From Polaribacter sp. (GTDB taxonomy: Bacteria; Bacteroidota; Bacteroidia; Flavobacteriales; Flavobacteriaceae): a DNA stretch of 43,307 nucleotides. Shown here one piece after another: positions 8,073-15,854 of the stretch. The notes beneath the pieces were generated by a model. The model was given only the letters and a program-made list of their open reading frames with translations. It was not told the origin of the DNA and made no database searches. A program made the position numbers and the translations under genes. Each line of letters begins with the position of its first letter. Position 1 is the stretch's first letter. Where the stretch lies: NCBI GenBank assembly GCA_018608545.1, contig JABAZI010000087.1, forward strand, positions 1 to 43,307. The letters run 5' to 3'.

Positions 8073-8729
8073 ATGATGAATACTATGAATCAAGCAGTTC
8101 TTGTAATTATAATTGCCAACGTTTTATTTTCCATGAAAGGTTTCAAAGAACACTCTTTCTTCAATAAATATAAGTTTCAGATTGGTAGTATTGTCTCTGG
8201 AGAAAAAATAAGACTTCTTTCTTCTGGTTTTTTACATGCTGACTGGATGCATTTGGGGTTTAACATGTATGCTCTGTATCTTTTTGGAAATATTGTTGAG
8301 GGTTTCTTAGGGGCTTCCTTTTTTATAATCATTTATTTTGGGAGCTTATTTGCTGGAGGCTTGTATTCTCTTAAATATCATGGAGATGAACCTTATTATA
8401 GTGCTGTAGGAGCATCAGGAGCTGTTTCTGGTGTGGTATATTCATCAATACTTTTATACCCTGGTATGGAATTGTTTTTATTTTTCATTCCAATCCCTAT
8501 TCCTGGTTATATTTTTGGTGTAGGTTATTTATTGTATTCAATTTATGGAATGAAAAAGCAGTTGGGTGCTATTGGTCATTCTGCTCATTTAGGTGGTGCA
8601 ATAGGAGGGTTTTTGATAACTCTTTTACTACATCCCTCTTTGTTTATAACCAATAAATTACTAGTCATGTTGTTAGGAGTTCCCATTGTCTTACTATTAA
8701 CTTTTGGAGATAGATTAAAAAAGAGTTGA
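8073..8729 (+). CDS. Rhomboid family intramembrane serine protease
   Basis: Rhomboids cleave transmembrane substrates inside the membrane with a Ser-His dyad. This 218-residue protein has the core six-helix layout: the HADWMHLGFNM segment (55-65) after TM1, GASG with nucleophile Ser115 in TM4, and GHSAHLGG with general-base His172 in TM6. Three in-frame ATGs (8073, 8076, 8085) compete; the promoter element at 8061-8068 argues for a later one or for a leaderless start. It lacks any cytosolic accessory domain. Its physiological substrate cannot be inferred here. Confidence 0.9.
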   Translation: MMNTMNQAVLVIIIANVLFSMKGFKEHSFFNKYKFQIGSIVSGEKIRLLSSGFLHADWMHLGFNMYALYLFGNIVEGFLGASFFIIIYFGSLFAGGLYSLKYHGDEPYYSAVGASGAVSGVVYSSILLYPGMELFLFFIPIPIPGYIFGVGYLLYSIYGMKKQLGAIGHSAHLGGAIGGFLITLLLHPSLFITNKLLVMLLGVPIVLLLTFGDRLKKS

Positions 8730-8732
8730 CAT

Positions 8733-8768
8733 AAAAAAAACCGAAACTTCTAAGTTTCGGTTTTTTTT
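8733..8768. terminator. Bidirectional terminator between the rhomboid gene and tRNA-Gly
   Basis: An 8-bp GC-containing stem (8741-8748 with 8753-8760) extends through flanking A and T runs to about 16 bp. It starts 3 bp after the rhomboid stop and lies 1 bp from the tRNA-Gly 3' end, so it can serve both converging transcripts. Confidence 0.88.
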
Positions 8769-8769
8769 G

Positions 8770-8842
8770 AGCGAAAGACCAGGTTCGAACTGGCGACATT
8801 CAGCTTGGAAGGCTGACGCTCTACCAACTGAGCTACTTTCGC
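8770..8842 (-). tRNA. tRNA-Gly (anticodon TCC)
   Basis: On the minus strand a complete 73-nt cloverleaf folds. The acceptor GCGAAAG pairs with CTTTCGC, the anticodon stem TCAGC/GCTGA encloses CTTCCAA with TCC at 8809-8807, and the T arm GCCAG/CTGGT encloses TTCGAAC. The discriminator base is T and CCA is not encoded, as is usual in this phylum. Confidence 0.96.
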
Positions 8843-8904
8843 GTGGTAAAGAGTTGCAAATATAGAATCATTTTTGAGTTATGCAATGATTTTAGTATCA
8901 AAAA

Positions 8905-9351
8905 TTAGTAAAATTTTTTGTCATCCCGCAATACTTTTAAAAAGTGAAAACCATAAACATTATACCCCTCATTATAATAGAATTTATGAGACTTTGGATT
9001 GCTAACATATGCATTTAATTCGATAGCTTCACATCCTTTACTTTGAACATGATGATCAATCCAATTGAAAAATATTTTTCCAAGTCCTTTACCTCTTTCT
9101 GCTTCATCAATAACTACATGGTCAGGTTCAGCTGATTTTCCGATATAATGTCTTGTACTGTACCAAAGCCCAGAAATACCGACTAATTCGCCCTCAACGT
9201 ATAAACCGGCACATTCATAATTTGAGGCTTTAGACATTTCTAAGACTCTTTCTGTGAGTGTTTTAAGCGGTGTTTTGGAGTTTAATTTGGTTAAAAGAGG
9301 AATGATTGTTTCAATTTCTTTTTCGTTAATAATTTGAATATGTATGTCCAT
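8905..9351 (-). CDS. GNAT family N-acetyltransferase
   Basis: A 148-residue single-domain acetyltransferase of the GCN5-related superfamily, which transfers acetyl from acetyl-CoA to an amine. The pyrophosphate-binding loop ERGKGLGK (85-92) follows a VVIDEAERG strand, and a later NPKSHKFYYNEGY segment matches the conserved C-terminal helix and tyrosine region. It lies between two tRNA genes on the same strand and has no functional neighbour. The acceptor substrate is unknown. Confidence 0.87.
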   Translation of the reverse strand: MDIHIQIINEKEIETIIPLLTKLNSKTPLKTLTERVLEMSKASNYECAGLYVEGELVGISGLWYSTRHYIGKSAEPDHVVIDEAERGKGLGKIFFNWIDHHVQSKGCEAIELNAYVSNPKSHKFYYNEGYNVYGFHFLKVLRDDKKFY

Positions 9352-9461
9352 TAATAAGAAATTTATGTAGAAAATTGTTCTAATTTGAATACTAATCGTG
9401 CTCCTCTTAGGTATTTTAAAAAAGGATTCACTACTGCAATTTATAGAATTTTTATCAAATA

Positions 9462-9490
9462 AAAAATCCCAAACATTTGTTTGGGATTTA
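9462..9490 (-). terminator. Terminator downstream of tRNA-Met
   Basis: AAATCCCAAA (9464-9473) pairs with TTTGGGATTT (9480-9489). On the minus strand the second arm runs into a T stretch, 2 bp past the tRNA-Met 3' end. The wider gap 9352-9675 holds only this hairpin and the tRNA; I see no gene in the rest. Confidence 0.85.
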
Positions 9491-9491
9491 G

Positions 9492-9565
9492 TAGCGAGAA
9501 CGGGATTTGAACCCGTGACCTCAGGGTTATGAATCCTGCGCTCTAACCAACTGAGCTACCTCGCC
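9492..9565 (-). tRNA. tRNA-Met (anticodon CAT), elongator type
   Basis: A 74-nt cloverleaf folds on the minus strand: acceptor GGCGAGG against TCTCGCT (two G-U pairs), the D-arm GCTC/GAGC, a loop TTCATAA with anticodon CAT at 9531-9529, and the T arm ACGGG/CCCGT. It lacks the three consecutive G-C pairs expected in an initiator anticodon stem, so elongator Met is favoured; a lysidine-modified Ile decoder is less likely. The closing pair of the anticodon stem is an A-C mismatch (9534 and 9526). CCA is not encoded. Confidence 0.92.
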
Positions 9566-9675
9566 ATAAGGTTTTGAGGCTGCAAATATAATTGAATTTT
9601 ACTAACAAGCAAGAGGTGTTTTTAATTTTTTTTAAATAGAATTATTACCTATATTGTCGACCAAAGAAAAAATTA

Positions 9676-10059
9676 ATGAATAAAATAAAATTTGAATTAG
9701 AAATTCCTGTTCATGCCTCGCCTCAGATGCTGTATCAATATATTTCCTCTCCATCTAATTTACAAGAATGGTTTGCAGATAAGGTCAATTCTAGAGGGAA
9801 GTTGTATAGTTTTATTTGGGATGGTGAAGAAGAGAAAGCAGAATTAATCACTAAAAAATCCGATGATAGAATTCGGTTTAAATGGTTAGAAAGTGAGGGA
9901 GATGATAGTTTTTTTGAAATTAAAATTGAAGTAGATGCTTTGACAAAAGATGTTTCTTTAATTATAACTGATTTTGCCGATGATGAAGAGGAAGTGGAAG
10001 CTTCTAAACAATTATGGGAGAATCAAATTGATGAGCTAAGACATACTATAGGCGCATAA
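9676..10059 (+). CDS. START-like domain protein (SRPBCC fold)
   Basis: A 127-residue cytosolic protein of the Bacteroidota START-like family, related to the AHSA1/polyketide-cyclase helix-grip fold that binds hydrophobic ligands. Visible signs are the opening FELEIPVHASPQMLYQYIS, a SNLQEWFAD segment after the first helix (the family's usual xxLxxWF), and a long C-terminal helix ending ELRHTIGA. Acidic residues are enriched near residues 104-110. No catalytic residues can be assigned, and the ligand is unknown. It has its own terminator and is probably monocistronic. Confidence 0.8.
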   Translation: MNKIKFELEIPVHASPQMLYQYISSPSNLQEWFADKVNSRGKLYSFIWDGEEEKAELITKKSDDRIRFKWLESEGDDSFFEIKIEVDALTKDVSLIITDFADDEEEVEASKQLWENQIDELRHTIGA

Positions 10060-10080
10060 ATCTAATCTTTACATATTTAT

Positions 10081-10109
10081 AAACCCAGCATTTATTGTTG
10101 GGTTTTTTT
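10081..10109 (+). terminator. Terminator of the START-like gene
   Basis: AAACCCAGCA (10081-10090) pairs with TGTTGGGTTT (10096-10105) with one G-U pair, followed by a T run, 21 bp after the stop codon. Confidence 0.85.
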
Positions 10110-10160
10110 ATGACTATATCTTTTAAAAATCATTAATTTTACAACTTTAAATTCTAAGAT

Positions 10161-10994
10161 ATGATTAACTTTAATGGAGCGTTACAACATCCAGAGACTA
10201 TAAAATTAACGTCTGAAAATAGAGCTTTTAAGTATGGAGATGCTATTTTTGAGACAGTTAAAGTGATTCCTCACAAAGTTATATTTTGGGAAGATCATTA
10301 TTTTAGACTAATGTCCTCTATGCGAATGTTGCGTATGAAAATTCCAATGGAATTTACTTTAGAGTTTTTAGAGAATGAAATTTTAAAAACGGTTGCAGTT
10401 CAAGAGAATGCAATTTCATATAGAGTTCGAATAAACATTTTTAGAAAAGACGGAGGTTTCTATACACCAAAAACAAATAAAATTGATTTTAGTATTCAAG
10501 TATATGAAAATTTATATCAGACTAAAGATTCCTATTCTTTAGATGTTTTCAAAGATTTTTATAACTATTCAGGGCTTTTATCAACGGTTAAAACGAATAA
10601 TAGAATGCTAAACACTTTGGCAAGTATTTTTGCTGAAGAAAATGATTTAGATAATTGTATTTTATTAAATGAAAAAAAAGGAGTTGTAGAGGTTACCAAT
10701 GGCAATATTTTTATTGTGAAAGGAACTGTTATCAAAACTCCAGCGCTAGACCAAGGATGTATAAAAGGAATAATTCGTTCTAAAGTAATTGAGATTGTGC
10801 TAAAAAATAATGATTTTACGATTGAGGAAACATCCATTTCTCCTTTTGAGATTCAAAAAGCTGATGAAGTATTTATAACCAATGCAATTATAGGTGTTCA
10901 GCCCATATCTAGTTATAAGAAAAAACAATTTATAAGTAAAGTGGGAACTAGAATAGCAAATAATTTAAAATTATTGCAATTGGCTGGGAGTTAA
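10161..10994 (+). CDS. PLP-dependent class IV aminotransferase
   Basis: Fold type IV PLP enzyme, the family of branched-chain aminotransferase, D-amino-acid aminotransferase and aminodeoxychorismate lyase (PabC). The 277-residue protein shows RAFKYGDAIFETVKV (21-35), the likely PLP lysine Lys144 in TVKTNNR, and the EVTNGNIF cofactor-loop segment (177-184). Length fits PabC or DAAT better than the longer IlvE. No folate or branched-chain genes flank it, so substrate is unresolved. Its stop codon interlocks with that of the convergent YqgE gene. Confidence 0.85.
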   Translation: MINFNGALQHPETIKLTSENRAFKYGDAIFETVKVIPHKVIFWEDHYFRLMSSMRMLRMKIPMEFTLEFLENEILKTVAVQENAISYRVRINIFRKDGGFYTPKTNKIDFSIQVYENLYQTKDSYSLDVFKDFYNYSGLLSTVKTNNRMLNTLASIFAEENDLDNCILLNEKKGVVEVTNGNIFIVKGTVIKTPALDQGCIKGIIRSKVIEIVLKNNDFTIEETSISPFEIQKADEVFITNAIIGVQPISSYKKKQFISKVGTRIANNLKLLQLAGS

Positions 10995-11539
10995 TTTAAG
11001 TTGAAATTACTTGGAGCATTTGCCCAAAGTTTATAATTTCCTCCCTTTTGTAGTAATTTGTCTTTCCAAAGATTTTCACCATCCATAGAAAAAATAGTAT
11101 TGACATCTTGCTCTCCTACAAACCAAGAATTTTCATTCATTTCTTTATCTAGTTGTTCTTTTCCCCAACCTGAATATCCTAGGAAAAAACGTATGTCAGA
11201 GGCATCCAATAAGTTGTTGTTTAATAAGTCTTTTAAAGATTCAAAATTTCCTCCCCAAAATATTCCATCGGAGACTTCTAAACTGTCGGGTAGTAATTGT
11301 GGGATTTTATGGACAAAATATAAATTATCCTGTTCTACAGGACCTCCTTGATATACCATAAAATGACAATCAATATCCGGTAACAAATCATTGATCGTAA
11401 AGTCTAGAGGTCTATTTAAAATAAAACCAACCGTATTATTTGAGGTATGTTCTGTTAGTAGGACAATGGTTCTATTAAATGAACTGTCATTTAAAATAGC
11501 TGGTTCCGCAATTAATAATTTACCTTTATTTAGTTTCAA
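10991..11539 (-). CDS. YqgE/AlgH family protein
   Basis: A 182-residue protein of the widespread YqgE/AlgH family. Early residues match the family pattern: LLIAEPAILNDSSFNRTIVLL near the N terminus, then GFILNRPL, YQGGPV around residue 60 and FLGYSGWG near residue 120. AlgH was first named as a regulator of alginate in Pseudomonas, but the family's biochemical role is unsettled. It lies downstream of HU on the same strand but behind the HU terminator, so it is probably expressed separately. Confidence 0.9.
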   Translation of the reverse strand: MKLNKGKLLIAEPAILNDSSFNRTIVLLTEHTSNNTVGFILNRPLDFTINDLLPDIDCHFMVYQGGPVEQDNLYFVHKIPQLLPDSLEVSDGIFWGGNFESLKDLLNNNLLDASDIRFFLGYSGWGKEQLDKEMNENSWFVGEQDVNTIFSMDGENLWKDKLLQKGGNYKLWANAPSNFNLN

Positions 11540-11584
11540 TGAATCGATTTAATGAATTATAATTAAATATAATAAAAATTTATT

Positions 11585-11617
11585 AAAAAAAAAACTCTCT
11601 TAGATAAGAGAGTTTTT
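11585..11617 (-). terminator. Terminator of the HU gene
   Basis: AAAAACTCTCT pairs with AGAGAGTTTTT (centred on 11603), and the A run at 11585-11594 becomes the T run of the minus-strand transcript. It lies about 20 bp past the HU stop. Confidence 0.85.
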
Positions 11618-11637
11618 ATATACTTTAAATAAAGATT

Positions 11638-11910
11638 TTAGTTGACTGCGTCACTTAAACCAGCTCCAGCTTTAAATTTAGCTACATTTTTTGCAGCAAT
11701 CTGAATTGTTTTCCCTGTTTGAGGATTTCTACCAGTTCTAGCAGCTCTGTTTGAAACAGAAAAAGTTCCAAATCCTACTAAAGCAACTTTATCGCCACCT
11801 TTTAAAGCAGAAGTTACATTTCCTGTAAAAGACTCTAATGCTGCTTTAGCAGCTACTTTTGAAATTCCTGCATCAGCAGCCATTGCATCGATTAAATCTG
11901 ACTTGTTCAT
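11638..11910 (-). CDS. HU family DNA-binding protein
   Basis: A 90-residue histone-like protein that bends and compacts DNA as a dimer. It matches HU along its whole length: helical N terminus ([17 protein letters not shown]), the GFGTFSV strand, then the arm signature [17 protein letters not shown] and the closing KFKAG segment. The length is that of canonical HU-beta. It is monocistronic, with a textbook promoter and its own terminator, which fits high expression. Confidence 0.95.
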   Translation of the reverse strand: MNKSDLIDAMAADAGISKVAAKAALESFTGNVTSALKGGDKVALVGFGTFSVSNRAARTGRNPQTGKTIQIAAKNVAKFKAGAGLSDAVN

Positions 11911-11965
11911 AATAAATAGATTTTAAAAATTAGTTGAATAAATATTTTGTCGCTTAAAAGCTTAA

Positions 11966-11996
11966 CAAATATAGACGGATTAAGGATTTACGCAAA
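11966..11996 (-). promoter_or_regulatory. Promoter of the HU gene
   Basis: On the minus strand TTTG (11996-11993), a 19-bp spacer and TATATTTG (11973-11966) give a near-perfect Bacteroidota housekeeping promoter. The predicted leader is about 50 nt. Confidence 0.75.
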
Positions 11997-12090
11997 TTTG
12001 ACCACTAAAAATCACCTGTTTTGTTGATAAATGCATATAAATTGTTAATAAATGTGGTAAGGTGTCGTGAAATGCCTACCTCTGTTGGCT

Positions 12091-13035
12091 TTAAAGAACT
12101 TTTGCTTGGGATAAAAATGTGTAACCGTTTAACAAACTTTTTGCTTCCATTTTTTTCTTACCAGATAATTTAATTTCATCAATAATTATAAACCCCGCTT
12201 TCACTGCAACTTTTAGCTCTTTTTTTGTAGCTATAATCTGCCCCATTGTAAAATGATGCTCTGCTGTCTCCTTTCTAATCGCATAAATTTTCGATGTGAT
12301 TTCTTCTTCTCCATTTTTGATGACGGTCCATGCCCCGGGAAATGGATTTAAACCTCTTATTTTATGATCTATTTTATTTAATGAAGCCGTCCAATCAATT
12401 CTACAATTTTCAGGATTTAATTTTAATGCAGCTTTTTCTTCTAAATTGGGCTGCTTTCGTGTTGTTGCTTTTTCGGATGAAATTAAATCGACTGTTTTTG
12501 CGACTACATCTGCTCCTAAAAACATCAATTTATCGTGAAGTGTACCGACCGTTTCGTCTTTTTTGATTTCAACTTCTTGTTGTAAGATAATTTCTCCGGT
12601 ATCAATTTTATCGTCAATAAAAAATGTAGTGACGCCTGTTCTCGTCTCTTCATTTATAATTGCCCAATGAATAGGAGCAGCTCCCCTGTATGCAGGCAGT
12701 AATGAAGCATGTAAATTAAAAGTTCCGTAGTGGGGCATTTGCCAAACTATTTCTGGTAACATTCTAAATGCTACCACTATTTGTAGATCTGCTTTTAATT
12801 TTTTGAGCTCAATATTAAAATCTTTGTCTTTTAAATTTGTAGGCTGTAACAATGGTAAATTTACTGATTGGGCATATTTTTTTACAGCAGATTCATTTAA
12901 TTTCCTGCCTCTTCCAGCGGGTTTGTCAGACGCAGTAATTACCCCAACAACCTTATAACTGTGTTCTACTAGGTGTTTCAAAATAGTTACAGCAAAATCT
13001 GGAGTTCCCATGAAAACGATTCGTAAGTCTTTCAT
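12091..13035 (-). CDS. fmt: Methionyl-tRNA formyltransferase
   Basis: Formylates initiator Met-tRNA using 10-formyl-tetrahydrofolate, needed for bacterial translation initiation. The 314-residue protein opens with IVFMGTPDFAV, then the DKPAGRGRKL loop (38-46) that contacts tRNA. It has the catalytic region FNLHASLLPAYRGAAPIHWA (106-125) with Asn107 and His109, and Asp145 in DTGEI. The C-terminal OB-like domain is intact. The start lies 1 bp after the recQ stop, so it is translated from the same leftward transcript. No def (peptide deformylase) gene accompanies it. Confidence 0.95.
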   Translation of the reverse strand: MKDLRIVFMGTPDFAVTILKHLVEHSYKVVGVITASDKPAGRGRKLNESAVKKYAQSVNLPLLQPTNLKDKDFNIELKKLKADLQIVVAFRMLPEIVWQMPHYGTFNLHASLLPAYRGAAPIHWAIINEETRTGVTTFFIDDKIDTGEIILQQEVEIKKDETVGTLHDKLMFLGADVVAKTVDLISSEKATTRKQPNLEEKAALKLNPENCRIDWTASLNKIDHKIRGLNPFPGAWTVIKNGEEEITSKIYAIRKETAEHHFTMGQIIATKKELKVAVKAGFIIIDEIKLSGKKKMEAKSLLNGYTFLSQAKVL

Positions 13036-13036
13036 A

Positions 13037-14938
13037 TTATAAGTTTAATTGATATTTGTTTTGATAATTAATTTGAATCTTATTTTCTGCTAATAATAAA
13101 CGCAAATGAATTAAAATATCTACTTCATTAGCGGCGATATATTCCTTTATTTCTGAGGAAGATAATTGTTCTTTTATTTCTAAAAGACGAATTATTTGAG
13201 CAGACAGGTTCTTATTTGGTTTTCTGTTTTCTGATATGCAAATATCACAAACTCCACACTTCTGAGTCTCAAAATCATCAAAATAATGTAAAACCTGCAT
13301 ACTTCTACACATCTTATCATTCTTTACAAACCTAATTAAATCATTCGATTTTTTCTTCTTCTGATCAATAATTAGTTGTATTTCTTTAGAATATTTATTA
13401 ATCGTATAATCATCCTCTCTTGGTAGTAAAAAAAGAAGTTCAACATTGCTTTTTTCTCCCTTGTATTGAATTATCCCCTCCTTTTGAAGGTAGTCTAAAT
13501 TTGAAACGACTTGTTTCTTGGTAATTCCATTTTTTTTAGCAATTAAAAATTCATCAATTTTCACTTCTTCTTCAAATAATCCAGTATAGGTTCTCAAAAT
13601 TGAATTTGTGAACTTTTTAATACTCTTATTACTTTCTGGATAACTTAAAATTCTTTGACTGGGAATGATAAACTGGATTGTAGACTTTTTATCATATTGA
13701 TTGTTTATTTCAAGAATACCGTTATTTGATAATATTTTAATGGTTGCGTCTACTTTAAACATAGAAAAATTGTACTTTTTTGAAAATTCTAATGAATTAA
13801 AATTAAAAGAATCGGTGCTTAATTCTCCCAATGAAATTCTAAAGTATTGGTATAGTTTTTTGTGGATTTCTTTAATTTCCTTGATGGTTAATAGACTTTT
13901 TTTAAGCGTATCTTCAAATAATAGAATGTCATTTTCATTAAACAATAATACGGCAAATGATTTCTCTTTATTTCGACCTGCTCTCCCAGTTTCTTGCACG
14001 TAGTTTTCGATGCTTGACGGAAGGTCTAAATGGATCACTACACCAACATTTTCTTTGTCTATGCCCATTCCAAATGCATTTGTAGCCACCATAATTGGAG
14101 TGGTTTCTTTCATCCAATTTTCAAAAGCATTGTTTTTTTCTTGGGAGGATAATCCACCGTGATAGAAGGTGCTTTTTAAATTATTTGCATTTAAGAAAGC
14201 AGCAATTTGTACTGTTTTTTTTCTTGAGTTAACATATACGATAGCTGGTTTTCTTGTTTTTTTAAAAATTTGAAGTACTCGTTGTAATTTGTCTTCAATT
14301 TTAAAAACTTGATATGCTAAGTTTTTTCTTAAAAAAGATTGTTTAAAAATTTCAGGAACTCTTAAATCAAGGTTTTTAGAAATATCTTCAATAATTTTTT
14401 TATTTGCAGTTGCAGTTAAAGCGATAAAATTAACAGTGGGTTTTATACTTCTTATCTCCTTAATACCTCTGTAAGAAGGTCTGAAATCATGCCCCCATTC
14501 AGAAATACAATGCGCTTCATCTATTGCAATTAAATTAATATTCAACTCTTTGATTTTTTGTCGGATGAAATAGGATTGAAGTCTTTCAGGGGAAATATAT
14601 AAGAATTTATACCCCCCAAATTTGATATTATCAAATAATGTAATGAGATCGTTTTGCTTTGTTCCTGAGGGAATACTGATTGCTTTAATTCCTTTTCGTT
14701 CTAGATTTTCTATTTGATCTTTCATTAACGCAATCAAAGGGGAAATTACTAAGCAAATTCCTTCTTTTGCCAATGCAGGAATTTGAAAACAGATAGATTT
14801 TCCACCTCCAGTAGGAAGGAGGGTTATGACATCATTTTGTTTTAAAACCGAGGAAATAATTTCCTCTTGTTGAGGCCTAAATTGAGAAAATCCCCAATAT
14901 TTTTTTAATATTTCTTTTGGCGCAATCATAGGTCGCAT
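13037..14938 (-). CDS. recQ: ATP-dependent DNA helicase RecQ
   Basis: 3'-5' DNA helicase of recombination and replication-fork repair. The 633-residue protein has motif 0 (QFRPQQEEI), Walker A TGGGKS (43-48), DEAH (140-143) followed by the RecQ-specific aromatic loop CISEWGHDFRP, motif VI QETGRAGR (315-322) and the zinc-binding cysteines (Cys, then CGVCDIC) around residues 545-570. After the zinc domain comes a winged-helix-like tail; I do not see a clear HRDC domain. Its ATG lies inside the 3' end of the upstream NTPase gene (13-bp overlap), so the two are translationally linked. Confidence 0.93.
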   Translation of the reverse strand: MRPMIAPKEILKKYWGFSQFRPQQEEIISSVLKQNDVITLLPTGGGKSICFQIPALAKEGICLVISPLIALMKDQIENLERKGIKAISIPSGTKQNDLITLFDNIKFGGYKFLYISPERLQSYFIRQKIKELNINLIAIDEAHCISEWGHDFRPSYRGIKEIRSIKPTVNFIALTATANKKIIEDISKNLDLRVPEIFKQSFLRKNLAYQVFKIEDKLQRVLQIFKKTRKPAIVYVNSRKKTVQIAAFLNANNLKSTFYHGGLSSQEKNNAFENWMKETTPIMVATNAFGMGIDKENVGVVIHLDLPSSIENYVQETGRAGRNKEKSFAVLLFNENDILLFEDTLKKSLLTIKEIKEIHKKLYQYFRISLGELSTDSFNFNSLEFSKKYNFSMFKVDATIKILSNNGILEINNQYDKKSTIQFIIPSQRILSYPESNKSIKKFTNSILRTYTGLFEEEVKIDEFLIAKKNGITKKQVVSNLDYLQKEGIIQYKGEKSNVELLFLLPREDDYTINKYSKEIQLIIDQKKKKSNDLIRFVKNDKMCRSMQVLHYFDDFETQKCGVCDICISENRKPNKNLSAQIIRLLEIKEQLSSSEIKEYIAANEVDILIHLRLLLAENKIQINYQNKYQLNL

Positions 14939-15468
14939 GATAGCGAATTTATAATGAATTCTGTTCTTTCTTTTAAGGATCCAAAAGGGACATCAATAAG
15001 AGTATACCCTAGGTCTAAATATGCTTTTTTTAAATACACATCAATTTTTGAAGTTTCTTCAAAAGACTCGTATCGCTCATTGTCTTTTTTGTGAATTTCT
15101 TTCCAAGGAGAAAAGTGGAAGATCTTGTCGTAAATATATTGCGTACTTTTTTCTTTAAAAATAGGTGGATATTTAGTTTTAAAATAATCTAAATATGCAT
15201 GAATATCGGGAATTCCTCTGTCAAAGAAAATAATTTCAGCGTTCGATTTCATAGCTTTTACATATTGCTTCACTCTCCCTTCTAAAACCAGCTCACTGAA
15301 GAGTAATGGTTTGCTTGTAAACAACTGATCGATCCCGTTTTCTTTTGCATTTAAAATGATCTCTCTGGAAACTTCCGAGAAGCATTCATATTTTAGAATT
15401 TTAAATTCATTTAAAACAGAAGTTTTTCCAGTTCCTGGTCCGCCAATTAATAGGATTTTTTGCTGCAT
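14926..15468 (-). CDS. AAA_28-type NTPase, probable nucleotide kinase
   Basis: A 180-residue P-loop protein of the AAA_28 (NadR/Ttd14-like) kinase group. It has Walker A GGPGTGKTS (9-17), an EVSREII segment near residue 38, and a Walker B-like IIFFDRGIPDIHAYL near residue 80 that fits the DRG signature of this group. Family members phosphorylate small molecules or bind GTP or ATP, but the substrate here is unknown. It overlaps recQ by 13 bp and leads the recQ-fmt transcript. A TATTTTTG element just upstream suggests a nearly leaderless mRNA. Confidence 0.75.
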   Translation of the reverse strand: MQQKILLIGGPGTGKTSVLNEFKILKYECFSEVSREIILNAKENGIDQLFTSKPLLFSELVLEGRVKQYVKAMKSNAEIIFFDRGIPDIHAYLDYFKTKYPPIFKEKSTQYIYDKIFHFSPWKEIHKKDNERYESFEETSKIDVYLKKAYLDLGYTLIDVPFGSLKERTEFIINSLSCDL

Positions 15469-15472
15469 CTCA

Positions 15473-15480
15473 CAAAAATA
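15473..15480 (-). promoter_or_regulatory. Predicted -7 element before the AAA_28-recQ-fmt operon
   Basis: TATTTTTG on the minus strand fits TAnnTTTG and ends 4 bp before the ATG at 15468. If functional, the mRNA starts at or within a few bases of the start codon. Confidence 0.4.
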
Positions 15481-15522
15481 ATTTATTCCCTTTATAAAAC
15501 TAATTTTTAATGTAATTTTGTC

Positions 15523-15530
15523 AAAGGTTA
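15523..15530 (+). promoter_or_regulatory. Predicted -7 element of the DUF493-PPIase-moxR operon
   Basis: TAATTTTG fits TAnnTTTG and lies 32 bp before the DUF493 start. It sits in the divergent gap shared with the AAA_28 NTPase gene. Confidence 0.5.
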
Positions 15531-15562
15531 TTTGTAATTAATCTATTAAACGCGTCTATTTT

Positions 15563-15844
15563 ATGAGTGATAATAAAAATTTTTACACTAAATTAAAAGC
15601 ACAATTAGATGACACAACTTCGTTTCCATCTGACTATATGTACAAGTTTATTGTACCTACAGATTCAAGTCAAGTTCAAGAAGTTGAAACGATATTTGAT
15701 AACTTTGGGGCTGTTATTACTAAAAAAAAATCTAAAACAGGAAAATATATAAGTGTTTCTATCGTATTAAGTGTAGAGAATTCTGATTTAGTAATTTCAT
15801 TTTATAAAAAAGCAGAAAAAATAAAAGGAATAATTTCATTATAA
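15563..15844 (+). CDS. DUF493 (YbeD-like) family protein
   Basis: A 93-residue protein with the DUF493 layout: a short N-terminal helix, FPSDYMYKFIVPT, then a VETIFDNFG helix and a KKSKTGKYISVSI strand. Family structures show an ACT-like ferredoxin fold, which suggests a regulatory or scaffolding role. The E. coli homologue lies near lipB, but here it leads an envelope-chaperone operon with an 11-bp gap to the next start. Function is not established. Confidence 0.85.
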   Translation: MSDNKNFYTKLKAQLDDTTSFPSDYMYKFIVPTDSSQVQEVETIFDNFGAVITKKKSKTGKYISVSIVLSVENSDLVISFYKKAEKIKGIISL

Positions 15845-15854
15845 ATAATTGCAC

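Noticed and set aside
9355-9460. A 34-codon stop-free frame on the plus strand between the GNAT gene and tRNA-Met
   Set aside because: It has no ATG, follows two stop codons directly, and a run of this length is expected now and then in AT-rich sequence. Nothing supports translation.
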